A stretch of 40,592 bases of DNA from Sorangium sp. (GTDB lineage: Bacteria > Myxococcota_A > Polyangia > Polyangiales > Polyangiaceae). The stretch is from the NCBI GenBank assembly GCA_025924095.1, contig JAICEP010000001.1:1-40592 (forward strand), read 5' to 3'. The translations under genes were made by a program, and so were the position numbers. The notes beneath the pieces were generated by a model. That model was not told the origin of the DNA. It was given only the letters and a program-made list of their open reading frames with translations, and ran no database searches. How positions within the stretch are numbered: position 1 is the first letter of the stretch; each line of letters starts with the position of its first letter. Positions 8,609-17,509 of the stretch are shown in pieces.

Positions 8609-9091
8609 CTAGTCGTTGAAGAGGTTGTCGATGTCCTCGTCGGTGATCTCGGCGAACGGCGAGTCGGCGCCCGGCTCCTGCACCTTCTTGAGCAGCGCCT
8701 CGAAGATGTGGTTGAGCTCCTCGCTCGCCTTTCGCACCCGGAGCCTCACCAACCCGAGGCTCGACTTTGAGTCGAAGATCACCACGAGGATGACGCGGTT
8801 CCCGACCAGCTGGATGTGGATGTTCGCCTTTTCACCCTCGTGGAACTGCGTGGCGAACTCGTTCTCCTTGAGGAGCTTCGCCATCCCGCCCGTTGCGGCG
8901 ATGTTCCCCGCCGTCAGCGAGGCGAGCGACGTGGTGTCGAGGTTGTCCACGTCTCCACTCGCGGCGATCAGTTGCCCGTTCTTGTCAACGATGAAGACGA
9001 CCTTCGCATTGGCGTCCTTGACGAGGCGATCCACCACGCTCTGGATCTGATTGAATTCCTCCTCGTACATCACCATCTGAGGGTTGACCAT
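8609..9091 (-). CDS. mglB: Roadblock/LC7 GTPase-activating protein MglB
   Basis: MglB is a Roadblock/LC7-fold protein that acts as a dimer to stimulate GTP hydrolysis by MglA and keeps it from the lagging pole. The 160-residue product has the family core [46 protein letters not shown] and [12 protein letters not shown]. It ends in the acidic tail [13 protein letters not shown] that is typical of MglB. The ATG at 9091 has GGAGG five to nine bases upstream, and the N-terminal residues before VMYEEEF are consistent with known MglB proteins. It is the first gene of the mglBA operon; its promoter must lie in the gap to 9850. Confidence 0.97.
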   Translation of the reverse strand: MVNPQMVMYEEEFNQIQSVVDRLVKDANAKVVFIVDKNGQLIAASGDVDNLDTTSLASLTAGNIAATGGMAKLLKENEFATQFHEGEKANIHIQLVGNRVILVVIFDSKSSLGLVRLRVRKASEELNHIFEALLKKVQEPGADSPFAEITDEDIDNLFND

Positions 9092-9164
9092 CGTTCCTCC
9101 GCCAGCGCTCTCGCGATGGGGCCCTGGGCATTGCGGGCTCTGTAGCCCTTGTCATCACCGGGCG

Positions 9165-9176
9165 CCGCACGTGCGG
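9165..9176. promoter_or_regulatory. 12-base perfect palindrome upstream of mglBA
   Basis: CCGCACGTGCGG is perfectly self-complementary and lies ~75 bases before the mglB start codon, where a dimeric regulator could act. In GC-rich DNA such palindromes arise by chance, so this is only a candidate operator. Confidence 0.3.
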
Positions 9177-9512
9177 TCCCCGACCATCGTCATCCAACTG
9201 GCTTCCCGCTGTGCGGGCCTGCCTTACCACCGGTACCACGTTCGCGGCGCCACGCTCGCTGCCTGGGGCTTGCATGGCCGGCTCGCTGCGCGCAATGCGG
9301 CTGCTCCTCGACCGTGCGCCCGTACATCTTGGGACGTTTCTATCCGAAGCAGGTGCGGTGGAGCAAGGCGGCCCTTTCTGGAAGTTGGAGGATCCCGCGG
9401 TGGAGCCCCTCCGAGCGGTGCTCGAGCTCGACGGAGCTCGCTCCCACCCCCGACTCCATCCGCCTCGGTTCCGGTGCTCTCCTGGCGCCCTTCCGCGCTT
9501 GTCGACCGGGTG

Positions 9513-9559
9513 AGCCGATCTGTAAGTAATTGAATTTAATATATTTTCTAGAATCGGCT
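9513..9559. promoter_or_regulatory. AT-rich island framed by an inverted repeat
   Basis: AGCCGAT (9513-9519) and ATCGGCT (9553-9559) are exact inverted repeats around a 33-base core that is less than 20% G+C (it includes AATTGAATTTAATATATTT). The surrounding DNA is very GC-rich. A TAGAAT that could be a -10 lies at 9549-9554, but no -35 sits at the right distance. It could be a promoter or UP element, a bending or melting site, or a protein-binding site. Confidence 0.5.
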
Positions 9560-9850
9560 GCGTTCGGGTTGGCGTTCGGACTGCCGCTTCGGCCTCGTCC
9601 GGGCGCGCTGCTCGTGGACCCGCCCCGCGTCGCCCCTGTGGTTCGGGCAGAAGGTTCGAAAAATTCCTGGGATCAGCGCGGGCGACGCGGCGGGCTCATG
9701 AACGAGCTCCTCGGCGTGCGAGATCCCGGATCGCCCTGCCGGGCGCCCCGCTGGGTCGAGCGCGTCAGCACTTGACCTGGGCCGCTGCGGCGCTCACGCG
9801 GGCGAGGCTTGCGCTTGACCGATGGCTTCGGCCACGGGATAGCGCCGTGG

Positions 9851-12800
9851 ATGCGTGACGCGCTCAGCCGGACCGAGCCCCGTGAGATCGAGCTCAACCT
9901 GGGGACGACGAGGAAGCGCCTCTCCGGCGCGCTCGCTACGGGGGTGGCGGCCCTGGCGTGCGCCACGTCGATCGGCTCGGAGGCTCGCGCGGAGCTCGGC
10001 GCGGTTCACCCCGAGGTGCTCGCCGCGCACGCGGCTGTCCGCGCGGCGAGGGCGCCGGAGGTTTACGGCGCGTTGCGCGAGCTCTGGCGCACGTGGGACC
10101 GCGCAGATCCGACGCAGGTCGAGGAGGCGATCGCATCGATCGCGGAGAGCGGCGCGACCAGCGCGCCTGCCCGCGTCTACGCGGAGCTTCTTTCGGCGTA
10201 CGCGCGCAGGCGGCGGGGCGATCTCGACGGCGCGGTCACGAAGATCCAAAAGCTCGGGTTCATCGGTCGCTGGGCGACGATCGGCCCGTTCGACAACGAG
10301 AACAAGGCGGGCTTCGATCGCGCGTTCGGGCCCGAGGAAGAGCTCGACCAACCGCTCGCGGCGGGCAGGACGTACGACGGCAAGGCGCGGGCGGTCCGCT
10401 GGCGCGTGCCGCCCGAGGCGCCGCAGTACGGATGGTTCGATTTCGGCGACTTCATCCGTCCGGTAGAGGGCGTCTGCGGCTACGCGACGACGTCTGTCCG
10501 CGCGAAGGCGGGGACGCGCGCGCCTCGGCCGATCTCGGTCTGGGTCGGCTCGGACGGCGCGTTCAAGCTGTTCTGGAACGGCGAGAAGGTCCTTGCCGAT
10601 CCGGGGTATCGCGAGCTCGACATCGATCGGTTCGCCGCGCTGGTGTCGCTCAAGCCCGGCTACAATCGCCTGACGATCAAGGTCTGCGGGGGCGCGTCGG
10701 CGCCCAAGTTCGCGCTGCGCATCGGTAACGAGAAGGGAGCTCCGGATCTCGATCTAGAGGTGGCCTCCGACATCGGGACGCAGGTGACGGCGCCGCAGGG
10801 GCAAGCGGGCGGCGCCAGACGCACGGGCGACGTGCGGGCGCAGGCCGAAGGATCGACCTCGGGCGTGAAGCTCGCCGCGCGTGCGCCTGCCGTCGAGGGG
10901 CCCATGCAGGCGTTCGAGCGCGCCGCGGGCGCCGCCCGGCCTTCGCCTGTCCTGCTGGAGGCGTTCGCGCGCTACCTCATGCTCACCGGCGGCGATGCCG
11001 AGGGCGAGCACAGAGCGCGCGATCTCGCGCGCCGCTCCGCCGAGGCCGAGCCGAGCGTGCGTCGCTACCTGCTCGCGGGCCAGCTCTCGGAAGATAGGAA
11101 CCAGCAGCGCGCGTGGATCGAGCGCGCCGCTGCGCTCGCGGGCCGTGGCCGCGAGGACGTCGATGTCCTGCTCTCCCAGGCGCGGCTCGCGCAGACGAGC
11201 CCGAACTGGCGGGAAGCGGCCCCGATCTACGAGCGCATCCTGGCCGCCGATCCCGATCACGTGACCGCCACCCTCGGGCTCGTCGACCTCTACGTGGAGG
11301 CGGGGCTGAAGCGCACCGCCCTCGCCACGCTGGAGCGAGCGCTGTCGCGCCAGCCGAGCAGCGTCTCGTTGCTCCGCGCATCGGCGGCGCAGCTCCGCGC
11401 CCTCGGCCGCGACACGGAGGCCGTCGAGATGGAGGCGCGGTACGCGGCGCTGCGCTTCGACGACTCGAGCTTCCTGCACCAGCAGGTCGACCTCGCGGTG
11501 GCGCGCCGCGATCCTGCCGGCGCGGAGCGCTGGCTCGAGCGCTTCCTCCGCAGCGAGCCTGACTCCGTCTGGGCCCGCTCGGTCGCGGCGCGCACGTACC
11601 GAGCGCTCGGTCAGGGCGATCGCGCCCTCGCTGCCCACCAGCGCGCGCTCGCCATGGCGCCGGAGGACATCGGTACGCTGCGGGCGCTCTCGGATCTCTA
11701 CGGCGAGGAGGGCAACCGGGAGGTGCAGCTCGAGATGCTGCAGCAGATCCTGGCGATCAGCCCTCAGGCGAAGGACGTGCGCGAGTACATCGAGCACATC
11801 GAACCGCCGAAGCCGCGCGCTGACGAGGCCTACGCCTGGGCGCCCGACCGCTTCCTGCCGATGCGGCGCAGCGCTGACCGGCAGTATCCCAAGCGCACGC
11901 TCCGCAGCCTGACGGTCACCACCGTCTTCCCGAACGGCCTCGCCAGCCGCTTCCGGCAGGTCGTCTTCCAGCCGCTCACGGACGAGGCTGCGGCGAGCGC
12001 CCGGCAGTACGCCTTCGAGTACCAGGCCGATCGCCAGACCGTGAGCCTCCGGGCCGCGAAGGTCTACCGGGCCGACGGCAAGGTCGACGGGGCGATCGAG
12101 AGCGGGGAGGCGGGCGCGAACAACCCGGCGCTCGCGATGTACACCTCGGCGCGCACGTTCTACGTCAGCTTCCCGCGGCTCAACGCCGGCGACGTTGTCG
12201 AGCTGCGGTACCGCATCGACGACGTCAGCCCTCGCAACGAGATCGCCGATCACTTCGGCGAGATCGAGTACCTCCAGGGAGACGAGCCGATCGCCAGCAG
12301 CGAGTACGTGCTGATCACGCCGAAGACGAAGCCGTTCCACATCTTCGCGTCCCCCCTGCCTGGCCTCGTGCGCGAGACCAAGGAAGACGCCGACCGACGC
12401 ATCTTCCGCTTCTCTGCCGCCTCCGTCCCGGCGGTCGCCCCCGAGCCGGCGATGCCCGCGTGGTCCGAGATCCTCGCGCACGTTCACGTCTCGACGTTCA
12501 AGAGCTGGGACGAGGTCGGCTCCTGGTACTGGGGCCTCGCGCGGGAGCAGTTCGATGTGGACGATGAGGTGCGCAAGCGAGTGCGCGAGATCACGAAGAA
12601 CCTCAATGACGATCTGAGCAAGGTCCGCGCGATCTACAAGTACGCGACCGAGACGCGCTACGTGGCGCTCGAGTTCGGCATCGACGGCATCCGCCCGAGG
12701 AGGTGCGCCCAGACGCTCGCTCGCGGCTGGGGCGACTGCAAGGACAAGGCGACGCTGATCGTCACGATGCTCCGCGAGATCGGCATCCCCGCGACGATCG

Positions 12801-13663
12801 TCCTCGTGCGCACCCGCATGCGAGGCGGCATCGAGCCGGAGCCCGCGAGCCTCGCTCCGTTCGACCACGCGATCGCGTATGTGCCTTCGCTCGACCTCTA
12901 CCTAGACGGAACGGCAGAGCACTCCGGCTCGACCGAGCTGCCGATCATGGATCGCGGAGCGATGGCGCTTCAGATCAACGAGGGCAAGCCGAAGCTCGTT
13001 CGCCTCCCGGAGCCCGCGCCGGAGGCTTCCGTCGTGCACCGGACCGTCGACATCGCGCTCGGCGCCGACGGGTCGGCTCAGCTCGGGGTCGACATCCAGG
13101 TGGCTGGCGCGTTCGCGCCGGATTGGCGGACCCGCTACATGGCGGAGGGGACGCGCCGCGATCGGGCAGGTCGGGACCTCGCGGCGGATTTCGGAACGGT
13201 CGAGCTGGCTCCCGGCAAGGCGGGCGTCGAGGTGAACGACCTCGAGGACATCGAGCTGCCGGTGAGGCTGCGGGCGAGAGGAAAAGCTGTCGCGCTTGCT
13301 CGCATGGAGGGCGACAGCCTTTCGGTCCCAGCTGTCCCCGCCCAGCGCCTCGCCACCGACTTTGCCTCCCTCTCGGTGCGCACCCGCGACGTGATCATCC
13401 CTACGCTCACCACGCGCCGGGATGAATGGTCGATCCGCCTTCCAGCAGGGTGGCGCGTCACGAGGGTGCCGCTGCCCCAGGAGGTGGACACCCCTTTCGG
13501 CAAGTTCTCCATCTCGGTCGAGCAGTCCGCAGGGAAGATCGTCGTCCGCAGCCAGATCTCCCTCACGAAGTCCCGGATCAAGCCGTCCGAGTACATGGCC
13601 TTCAGGAGGTTCTGCGAGACGGCGGACCGCGCGTTCGGTCAGCGGGTCGTGCTCGGCAAGTGA
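9851..13663 (+). CDS. Large TPR, DUF3857 and transglutaminase-like protein
   Basis: The product has 1270 residues from the ATG at 9851. A basic then hydrophobic stretch (TTRKRLSGALATGVAALACA) suggests export to the periplasm or outer membrane. Residues ~120-320 look like a beta-rich sensor domain. TPR-like helical repeats run from ~430 to ~680 (for example APIYERILAADPDHVTATLGLVDLYVEAG). A DUF3857-type domain starts near 680 (SLTVTTVFPNGLASR). A transglutaminase-like domain has the complete triad Cys963 (GWGDCKDKA), His1006 (FDHAIAY) and Asp1019 (LYLDGTAEH). A further beta-rich domain closes the protein. The family architecture is known in bacteria, but substrates are not. A TTG at 9809 in the same frame is the earlier alternative. 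The gene stands alone, 186 bases before rpmI. Confidence 0.9.
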   Translation: MRDALSRTEPREIELNLGTTRKRLSGALATGVAALACATSIGSEARAELGAVHPEVLAAHAAVRAARAPEVYGALRELWRTWDRADPTQVEEAIASIAESGATSAPARVYAELLSAYARRRRGDLDGAVTKIQKLGFIGRWATIGPFDNENKAGFDRAFGPEEELDQPLAAGRTYDGKARAVRWRVPPEAPQYGWFDFGDFIRPVEGVCGYATTSVRAKAGTRAPRPISVWVGSDGAFKLFWNGEKVLADPGYRELDIDRFAALVSLKPGYNRLTIKVCGGASAPKFALRIGNEKGAPDLDLEVASDIGTQVTAPQGQAGGARRTGDVRAQAEGSTSGVKLAARAPAVEGPMQAFERAAGAARPSPVLLEAFARYLMLTGGDAEGEHRARDLARRSAEAEPSVRRYLLAGQLSEDRNQQRAWIERAAALAGRGREDVDVLLSQARLAQTSPNWREAAPIYERILAADPDHVTATLGLVDLYVEAGLKRTALATLERALSRQPSSVSLLRASAAQLRALGRDTEAVEMEARYAALRFDDSSFLHQQVDLAVARRDPAGAERWLERFLRSEPDSVWARSVAARTYRALGQGDRALAAHQRALAMAPEDIGTLRALSDLYGEEGNREVQLEMLQQILAISPQAKDVREYIEHIEPPKPRADEAYAWAPDRFLPMRRSADRQYPKRTLRSLTVTTVFPNGLASRFRQVVFQPLTDEAAASARQYAFEYQADRQTVSLRAAKVYRADGKVDGAIESGEAGANNPALAMYTSARTFYVSFPRLNAGDVVELRYRIDDVSPRNEIADHFGEIEYLQGDEPIASSEYVLITPKTKPFHIFASPLPGLVRETKEDADRRIFRFSAASVPAVAPEPAMPAWSEILAHVHVSTFKSWDEVGSWYWGLAREQFDVDDEVRKRVREITKNLNDDLSKVRAIYKYATETRYVALEFGIDGIRPRRCAQTLARGWGDCKDKATLIVTMLREIGIPATIVLVRTRMRGGIEPEPASLAPFDHAIAYVPSLDLYLDGTAEHSGSTELPIMDRGAMALQINEGKPKLVRLPEPAPEASVVHRTVDIALGADGSAQLGVDIQVAGAFAPDWRTRYMAEGTRRDRAGRDLAADFGTVELAPGKAGVEVNDLEDIELPVRLRARGKAVALARMEGDSLSVPAVPAQRLATDFASLSVRTRDVIIPTLTTRRDEWSIRLPAGWRVTRVPLPQEVDTPFGKFSISVEQSAGKIVVRSQISLTKSRIKPSEYMAFRRFCETADRAFGQRVVLGK

Positions 13664-13725
13664 GCGGCGGCCTGAGCTTACGGCCCTAGGAACTCGTCGA
13701 CCGGCACCTGCCCCCTGCCTGGGCC

Positions 13726-13754
13726 TTGACAACCTCGCGGCAGGTCGCCATAAA
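13726..13754 (+). promoter_or_regulatory. Sigma-70 promoter for rpmI-rplT
   Basis: A perfect TTGACA (13726-13731) is followed after exactly 17 bases by CATAAA (13749-13754), four of six matches to TATAAT. Transcription would begin near 13761, giving a leader of about 90 bases before rpmI. That leader can fold (CTCTCCGG…CGGAGGG), and L20 autoregulates through such leaders in some bacteria. Confidence 0.65.
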
Positions 13755-13849
13755 GCGCCCCCTCTACGCATCTCTGCGGCACGGAACAGCCTCTCCGGTG
13801 GTTCGGAGGGTGGCCGCTGGGAGCGGTAGGCACTCGGATCGAGGGCGTC

Positions 13850-14047
13850 ATGCCGAAGATGAAGACGAACCGCGCCGCGGCCAAGCGGTTCAAGGTGACC
13901 GGCTCCGGCCGAATTCGCCGCAGCAAGTGCGGGCTCAACCACTGCATGCAGGAAAAAAGCAAGAAGCGCCTGCGTCGTCTCCGCAAGAACGACATGGTCG
14001 ATTCGGCGATGGAGAAGCGCGTCAAGCTGCTTCTTCCCTACGGCTGA
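13850..14047 (+). CDS. rpmI: Large ribosomal subunit protein bL35
   Basis: L35 is a small basic protein of the 50S subunit. The 65-residue product matches the family from the first residue (MPKMKTNRAAAKRFKVTGSG), with the conserved centre RSKCGLNHCMQEKSKKRLRRLRK. The length is normal. A GAGG-containing region precedes the ATG. The gene is followed 26 bases later by rplT, forming the usual rpmI-rplT pair. The translation factor gene infC, which often precedes rpmI, is not here; the upstream neighbour is the transglutaminase protein. The promoter at 13726-13754 fits an independent transcript. Confidence 0.98.
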   Translation: MPKMKTNRAAAKRFKVTGSGRIRRSKCGLNHCMQEKSKKRLRRLRKNDMVDSAMEKRVKLLLPYG

Positions 14048-14073
14048 CCCTGGATCAGTGAGGTAAAACTCCG

Positions 14074-14433
14074 ATGCCGCGCGTTAAAAGAGGGTTCAAG
14101 GCCCGTCGTCGTCGCAACCGCGTCCTCAATCAGACCGAGGGCTACTTCCTCGGCCGGAAGAATCGCTTCCGCCAGGCGGTCGAGGTCCTGCGTCATGCCT
14201 GGGAGTACGGCTACATCAGCCGCAAGCTCAAGAAGCGTGATTTTCGCCGCCTCTGGATTACCCGGATCAACGCTGCCGCGCGCCTGAATGGCACGACCTA
14301 CTCTCGTCTCGTCAACGGGCTCAAGAAGGCAGGCATCGCGCTCGACCGGAAGGTCCTTTCGGAGATCGCGATCCACGATCCGGCGTCGTTCGGTGCCGTG
14401 GCAAAACTTGCCGCGCCTGCCGTAGCGAAGTGA
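14074..14433 (+). CDS. rplT: Large ribosomal subunit protein bL20
   Basis: L20 binds 23S rRNA early in 50S assembly and represses its own operon in several bacteria. The 119-residue product has the family N-terminus [20 protein letters not shown] and the signatures [44 protein letters not shown] and [14 protein letters not shown]. The length is normal. GAGG lies about ten bases before the ATG. A 7-pair hairpin follows the stop. No ribosomal gene follows, so the operon appears to end here. Confidence 0.98.
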   Translation: MPRVKRGFKARRRRNRVLNQTEGYFLGRKNRFRQAVEVLRHAWEYGYISRKLKKRDFRRLWITRINAAARLNGTTYSRLVNGLKKAGIALDRKVLSEIAIHDPASFGAVAKLAAPAVAK

Positions 14434-14439
14434 CGGCTC

Positions 14440-14460
14440 CGAGCAGTCTGCCTGCTCGTT
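14440..14460 (+). terminator. Candidate terminator after rplT
   Basis: CGAGCAG (14440-14446) and CTGCTCG (14452-14458) pair perfectly around TCTGC and are followed by TTC. TGACGG (14431-14436) and CCGTCA (14472-14477) could extend the structure outward. The short U-run makes this a weak intrinsic terminator at best. Confidence 0.5.
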
Positions 14461-15864
14461 CAGCCGAGCTTCCGTCAGCTGGCCGAGTCTGCTAGCCGCC
14501 CCGTCCAGACGCCAACGCTACAATCTGTAATATTCCTTGCACTGAGCTGGCCTCATTCAGAGGCCGCTCGGGCCATGCGCCGTTGGCATACAGGTCCGAG
14601 CGCGTCGTCGTTGTGAGGGCAAGTTGTTACGTCCATGACGTAAGCAGCGTCGCTCTTCCTCACGGTGAGGCGAATGAGTGCCGAACAAATGCACAGTGTG
14701 CACATCCTGCACGCCGGCTACGCATCTTTGATGGCACTCTATGACCCTGCTGCCAGGGTAAGATCGGACCCACCTTCAGGATCTCTGAGCGCTCCGCCGG
14801 GTAGCCACCGCCCTTCGACGTGGGCCTCGCACGTTCAGGGCCTGACGTCTCCCTCAGGCCATTCCCGTCCGTCATCCCCGGCTTGGGGGTGTACTTCGCT
14901 CTTCGCTGCGAACTCTGCTGAGCCTGGCCCGATGCCTGGAAATACTAACTTTCCAGGCGATCTGTCGTGAAAAATAACCTTCTCCGCCTTCGGCCGTCGG
15001 GTGAGGGCTCGACATTGCCATCGGGAGGCCCAGGTTCAGGAAACATCGAAGCTCACTGAGAGAACGGCCTCAGCGATCGGCTTCGGCCCATCCTACACGC
15101 TGGAAAGGACAGCGTATTCCCTTGCCTGTGCTGCGAGGGCGACCCACCAAACCGTGGGAGGCCGGCGAGCTCGATGTGCCCCCCAAGGAGACAGGTTGCC
15201 GATGTTGTTGCGTCCCCACAAGCGTACCCAGCCATGCAGTTCGGCTCGGTCGCAGCGAAATGTTTCGCTCGATACGACACGGACGGCGCCTTCCACTCTA
15301 CATACCGCACCCAGGTCGAGCTCTCAAACGGGAGAACACGGAACGCACGCCAATAAAGGCACTGTTCTTGCTTCTGGAGTTAGGCTGCCATCGGGAGCTG
15401 GCTCAGCGGCAGCACTCTGCAAGAGCAGGCCTGCCCCAGGCGCGAAGAGTTCGACCGGAATCAAAAGAAAGCACCAGCGGTTGCCAGTTTCAACAGGGGC
15501 TCCTTCGGTCAGCACCTGCTCCCTGTTTGGCACGAAATCGTCTCGCCTGCCGCTGAAAGGTGGCGAGGCATTTCAATCTCGCAAGGTCAGCCGTTTAGAA
15601 GTGAACGCCGACACAAAGACCAAGATGAGCACGTCGACCGCCCGCCGTCCAGAAACTGCGCGGAGAAACGCCAAGTCCTCTGCTGTAGGTACCTCTGCGC
15701 GGCTCGCGGCATCCAAGAGCTCGCAGGGAGCCGAGACCGCATCGGCTCCCCGGCGGGCGGCATCGCAGACCACCGATCCGGGGGTCTCCGAGGTCGAAGG
15801 ATTCGGGGACAGCCAGTCGCCGCGCTCGCACTTTCAAGGAGCTACCACCGTGGAGGGAGCCGCC
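14461..15864. other. 1.4 kb gene-free, hairpin-rich region before the sigma factor
   Basis: No convincing gene is seen on either strand, and third codon positions are not G/C-biased as in the neighbours. The base composition is visibly less GC-rich. Several perfect inverted repeats occur: TTACGTC…GACGTAA (14627-14643), ACCCTG…CAGGGT (14744-14759), GGCCTGA…TCAGGCC (14839-14860) and GCCTGGAAA…TTTCCAGGC (14934-14958). The frame of the sigma factor stays open from 15001, but its codon use before ~15625 is not coding-like. The region may hold regulatory DNA, small RNAs or decayed sequence. Confidence 0.55.
14934..14958. other. Perfect 9-pair hairpin
   Basis: GCCTGGAAA (14934-14942) and TTTCCAGGC (14950-14958) pair exactly around TACTAAC. 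It is the strongest of the inverted repeats in this gap. An A-rich stretch (GAAAAATAA) follows shortly after. It could be an RNA hairpin or an operator; no T-run supports a plain terminator. Confidence 0.45.
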
Positions 15865-17349
15865 ATGAGGTCGACCAAGAGCAACGCCACTGTAGTGAAG
15901 GGCGACCCGCTCGCTCAGGGTGGGACAGCCACGCCAGAAGTCGCAGCCCTCAATCTTCTGGAAGACGACCAGGCGGAGGAGACCGCCGTCCGACCCCGCC
16001 CGGCGGAGATCCTGGATGAGGATCGGGCGGCCGACTTCATCGACCTGGACATCGGGCCGATCGAGCGGCTGCCTCAGCCCGAGCGGACGAGGAACCAGGA
16101 TCGGGAGCTGAAGGATGTCGAGGACGGCGGCGGCGACTCGATGCTCGCCCGCTACTTCCGCGACATGGCGCTGCATCCTGTCATGGGGCCGGACGAGGAG
16201 CTCGACACCGCACGCGCGGTCGAGCGCACGGAGGTGGACCACTGGGTGGCTCTGCTCTCGTACTTGCCAGCGGCCGAATACATCCTCACCGCGCTCGAGG
16301 AGGATGTCGTGAAGGCCGGCGAGGATGAGGTGAAGGCTCCGCAACTCGCGGAGCTGCAGAAGCTCGTTCGCCTGGCGAAGAAGCAGAAGGGGAAGCTCCT
16401 GCCCGAGCAGGAGAAGCCGTGGACCCAGCTCTCCGAGGAGCTCGCTGCCGCCGTCCGGCTGCCCGACTCGGATCGCCTCTGGATGGCGCGTGCCTTCAAC
16501 ATCGCGCGCGATCTCGTGCGCGAGCCCGACTTCGAGGACGACGTGAGCGATCCCGAGGAGACGCGTCCCACGCGGCCGAGGCTCCCCTTGTCCAGCTCGT
16601 ACCGCCGGTATCTCGACCGGGTCGAGCGATCCTTCCAGGCGCAGCACGACGCGAAGAACCGCTTCGTGAAGGCCAACCTCCGGCTCGTCGTGTCGATCGC
16701 ACGCCGATACAACCGCGGGCGTCTGCCGCTCATCGACCTGATCCAGGAGGGCAACATCGGGCTGATGAAGGCGGTCGAGCGCTTCGATCACAGCCGCGGC
16801 TACCGCTTCTCGACCTATGCGTCCTGGTGGATCAGGCATGCGATCAGCCGAGCTCTGGCCGACAAGGGCCGCGCTGTCCGCATCCCGGTCCACATGCTCG
16901 ACACGTACAACCGCGTAGCGCGGGCGACGCAGGCGATCATCGCGCGCACTGGGCACGAGCCGACGATCGAGGAGCTCGAGAAGGAGACGGGGGTTCCGCG
17001 CGAGAAGCTCGACAAGGTGAAGGACTTCTACGCGGAGACGCCGTTCTCTCTCGACCGCCCGGTCGGTGACGAGGACGGGCGGAAGTTCATCGACTTCCTT
17101 CAGGAGGAGAACGCGCTGTCGCCGTTCGACCACCTGGCGAACAGGAAGTGGAGCGACGAGGTCCGGCGGCTTCTGACGACGCTCACGCCGATCGAGTCGC
17201 GGATCATCCGCTGGCGCTTCGGGCTCGACGATGAGGATGAGCTCACGCTCAAGGAGATCGGCGACAAGTACAACCTGTCGCGCGAGCGCATCCGTCAGCT
17301 CCAGGAGCAGGCGCTCGGCAAGATCCGCAAGCAGATGCGCGACTACTGA
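15865..17349 (+). CDS. Sigma-70 family RNA polymerase sigma factor (RpoD-like, probably group 2)
   Basis: The product of 494 residues directs RNA polymerase to promoters. An acidic N-terminal region (1-90) precedes region 1.2 ([26 protein letters not shown]). A linker follows, then region 2 ([44 protein letters not shown] and [19 protein letters not shown]), region 3 ([15 protein letters not shown]) and region 4 ([18 protein letters not shown], then [18 protein letters not shown]). I chose the ATG at 15865 because GGAGGG lies seven bases upstream (15852-15857). An in-frame ATG at 15625 would add 80 residues of low-complexity sequence. The lack of a full RpoD region 1.1 and the overall length suggest an alternative factor rather than the primary sigma, though this is uncertain. 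Confidence 0.9.
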   Translation: MRSTKSNATVVKGDPLAQGGTATPEVAALNLLEDDQAEETAVRPRPAEILDEDRAADFIDLDIGPIERLPQPERTRNQDRELKDVEDGGGDSMLARYFRDMALHPVMGPDEELDTARAVERTEVDHWVALLSYLPAAEYILTALEEDVVKAGEDEVKAPQLAELQKLVRLAKKQKGKLLPEQEKPWTQLSEELAAAVRLPDSDRLWMARAFNIARDLVREPDFEDDVSDPEETRPTRPRLPLSSSYRRYLDRVERSFQAQHDAKNRFVKANLRLVVSIARRYNRGRLPLIDLIQEGNIGLMKAVERFDHSRGYRFSTYASWWIRHAISRALADKGRAVRIPVHMLDTYNRVARATQAIIARTGHEPTIEELEKETGVPREKLDKVKDFYAETPFSLDRPVGDEDGRKFIDFLQEENALSPFDHLANRKWSDEVRRLLTTLTPIESRIIRWRFGLDDEDELTLKEIGDKYNLSRERIRQLQEQALGKIRKQMRDY

Positions 17350-17371
17350 GCGACGAGCTCAGCGGGGGCGA

Positions 17372-17405
17372 TGCGGCCGCGCAGCACAACGCTTGCGCGG
17401 CCGCA
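17372..17405. terminator. Terminator-like hairpin after the sigma factor gene
   Basis: TGCGGCCGCGCA (17372-17383) and TGCGCGGCCGCA (17394-17405) form a perfect 12-pair stem with a 10-base loop, starting 23 bases after the stop. It lies between convergent genes (sigma factor and dacB). There is no U-tract. Confidence 0.55.
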
Positions 17406-17509
17406 CTGCTCGAGCCGCCTGATCCCGCTTGTGCGTGAGCACGCGCAGCGGCGAGCGTGGATCGGGAGCTCGTCGCGGCTGCAGTACGTGGCCGTGGACG
17501 TCCGCGCCT

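Larger units (their letters stand above)
9092..9850. other. Gene-free region between mglB and the transglutaminase gene
   Basis: About 760 bases hold no convincing gene; the open frames here have irregular codon use and no family signature. It must contain the divergent promoters for mglBA and the large gene at 9851. Two local features stand out: a perfect 12-base palindrome CCGCACGTGCGG at 9165-9176, about 75 bases upstream of the mglB start, and an AT-rich island at 9520-9552. I could not identify clear -35/-10 pairs. Confidence 0.6.

Noticed and set aside
9651-9675. GGTTCGAA followed by AATTCC resembles a tRNA T-arm.
   Set aside because: The stem does not pair and no acceptor, D or anticodon arm can be found around it.
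14660-14875. A 71-codon minus-strand frame in the large gap.
   Set aside because: No ribosome-binding site, no coding bias and no recognisable sequence.
15001-15864. A long open frame continuous with the sigma factor gene, which would give a 782-residue protein.
   Set aside because: Third codon positions in the first ~600 bases are not G/C-rich, and a strong ribosome-binding site sits before the ATG at 15865. A start at 15625 remains possible.
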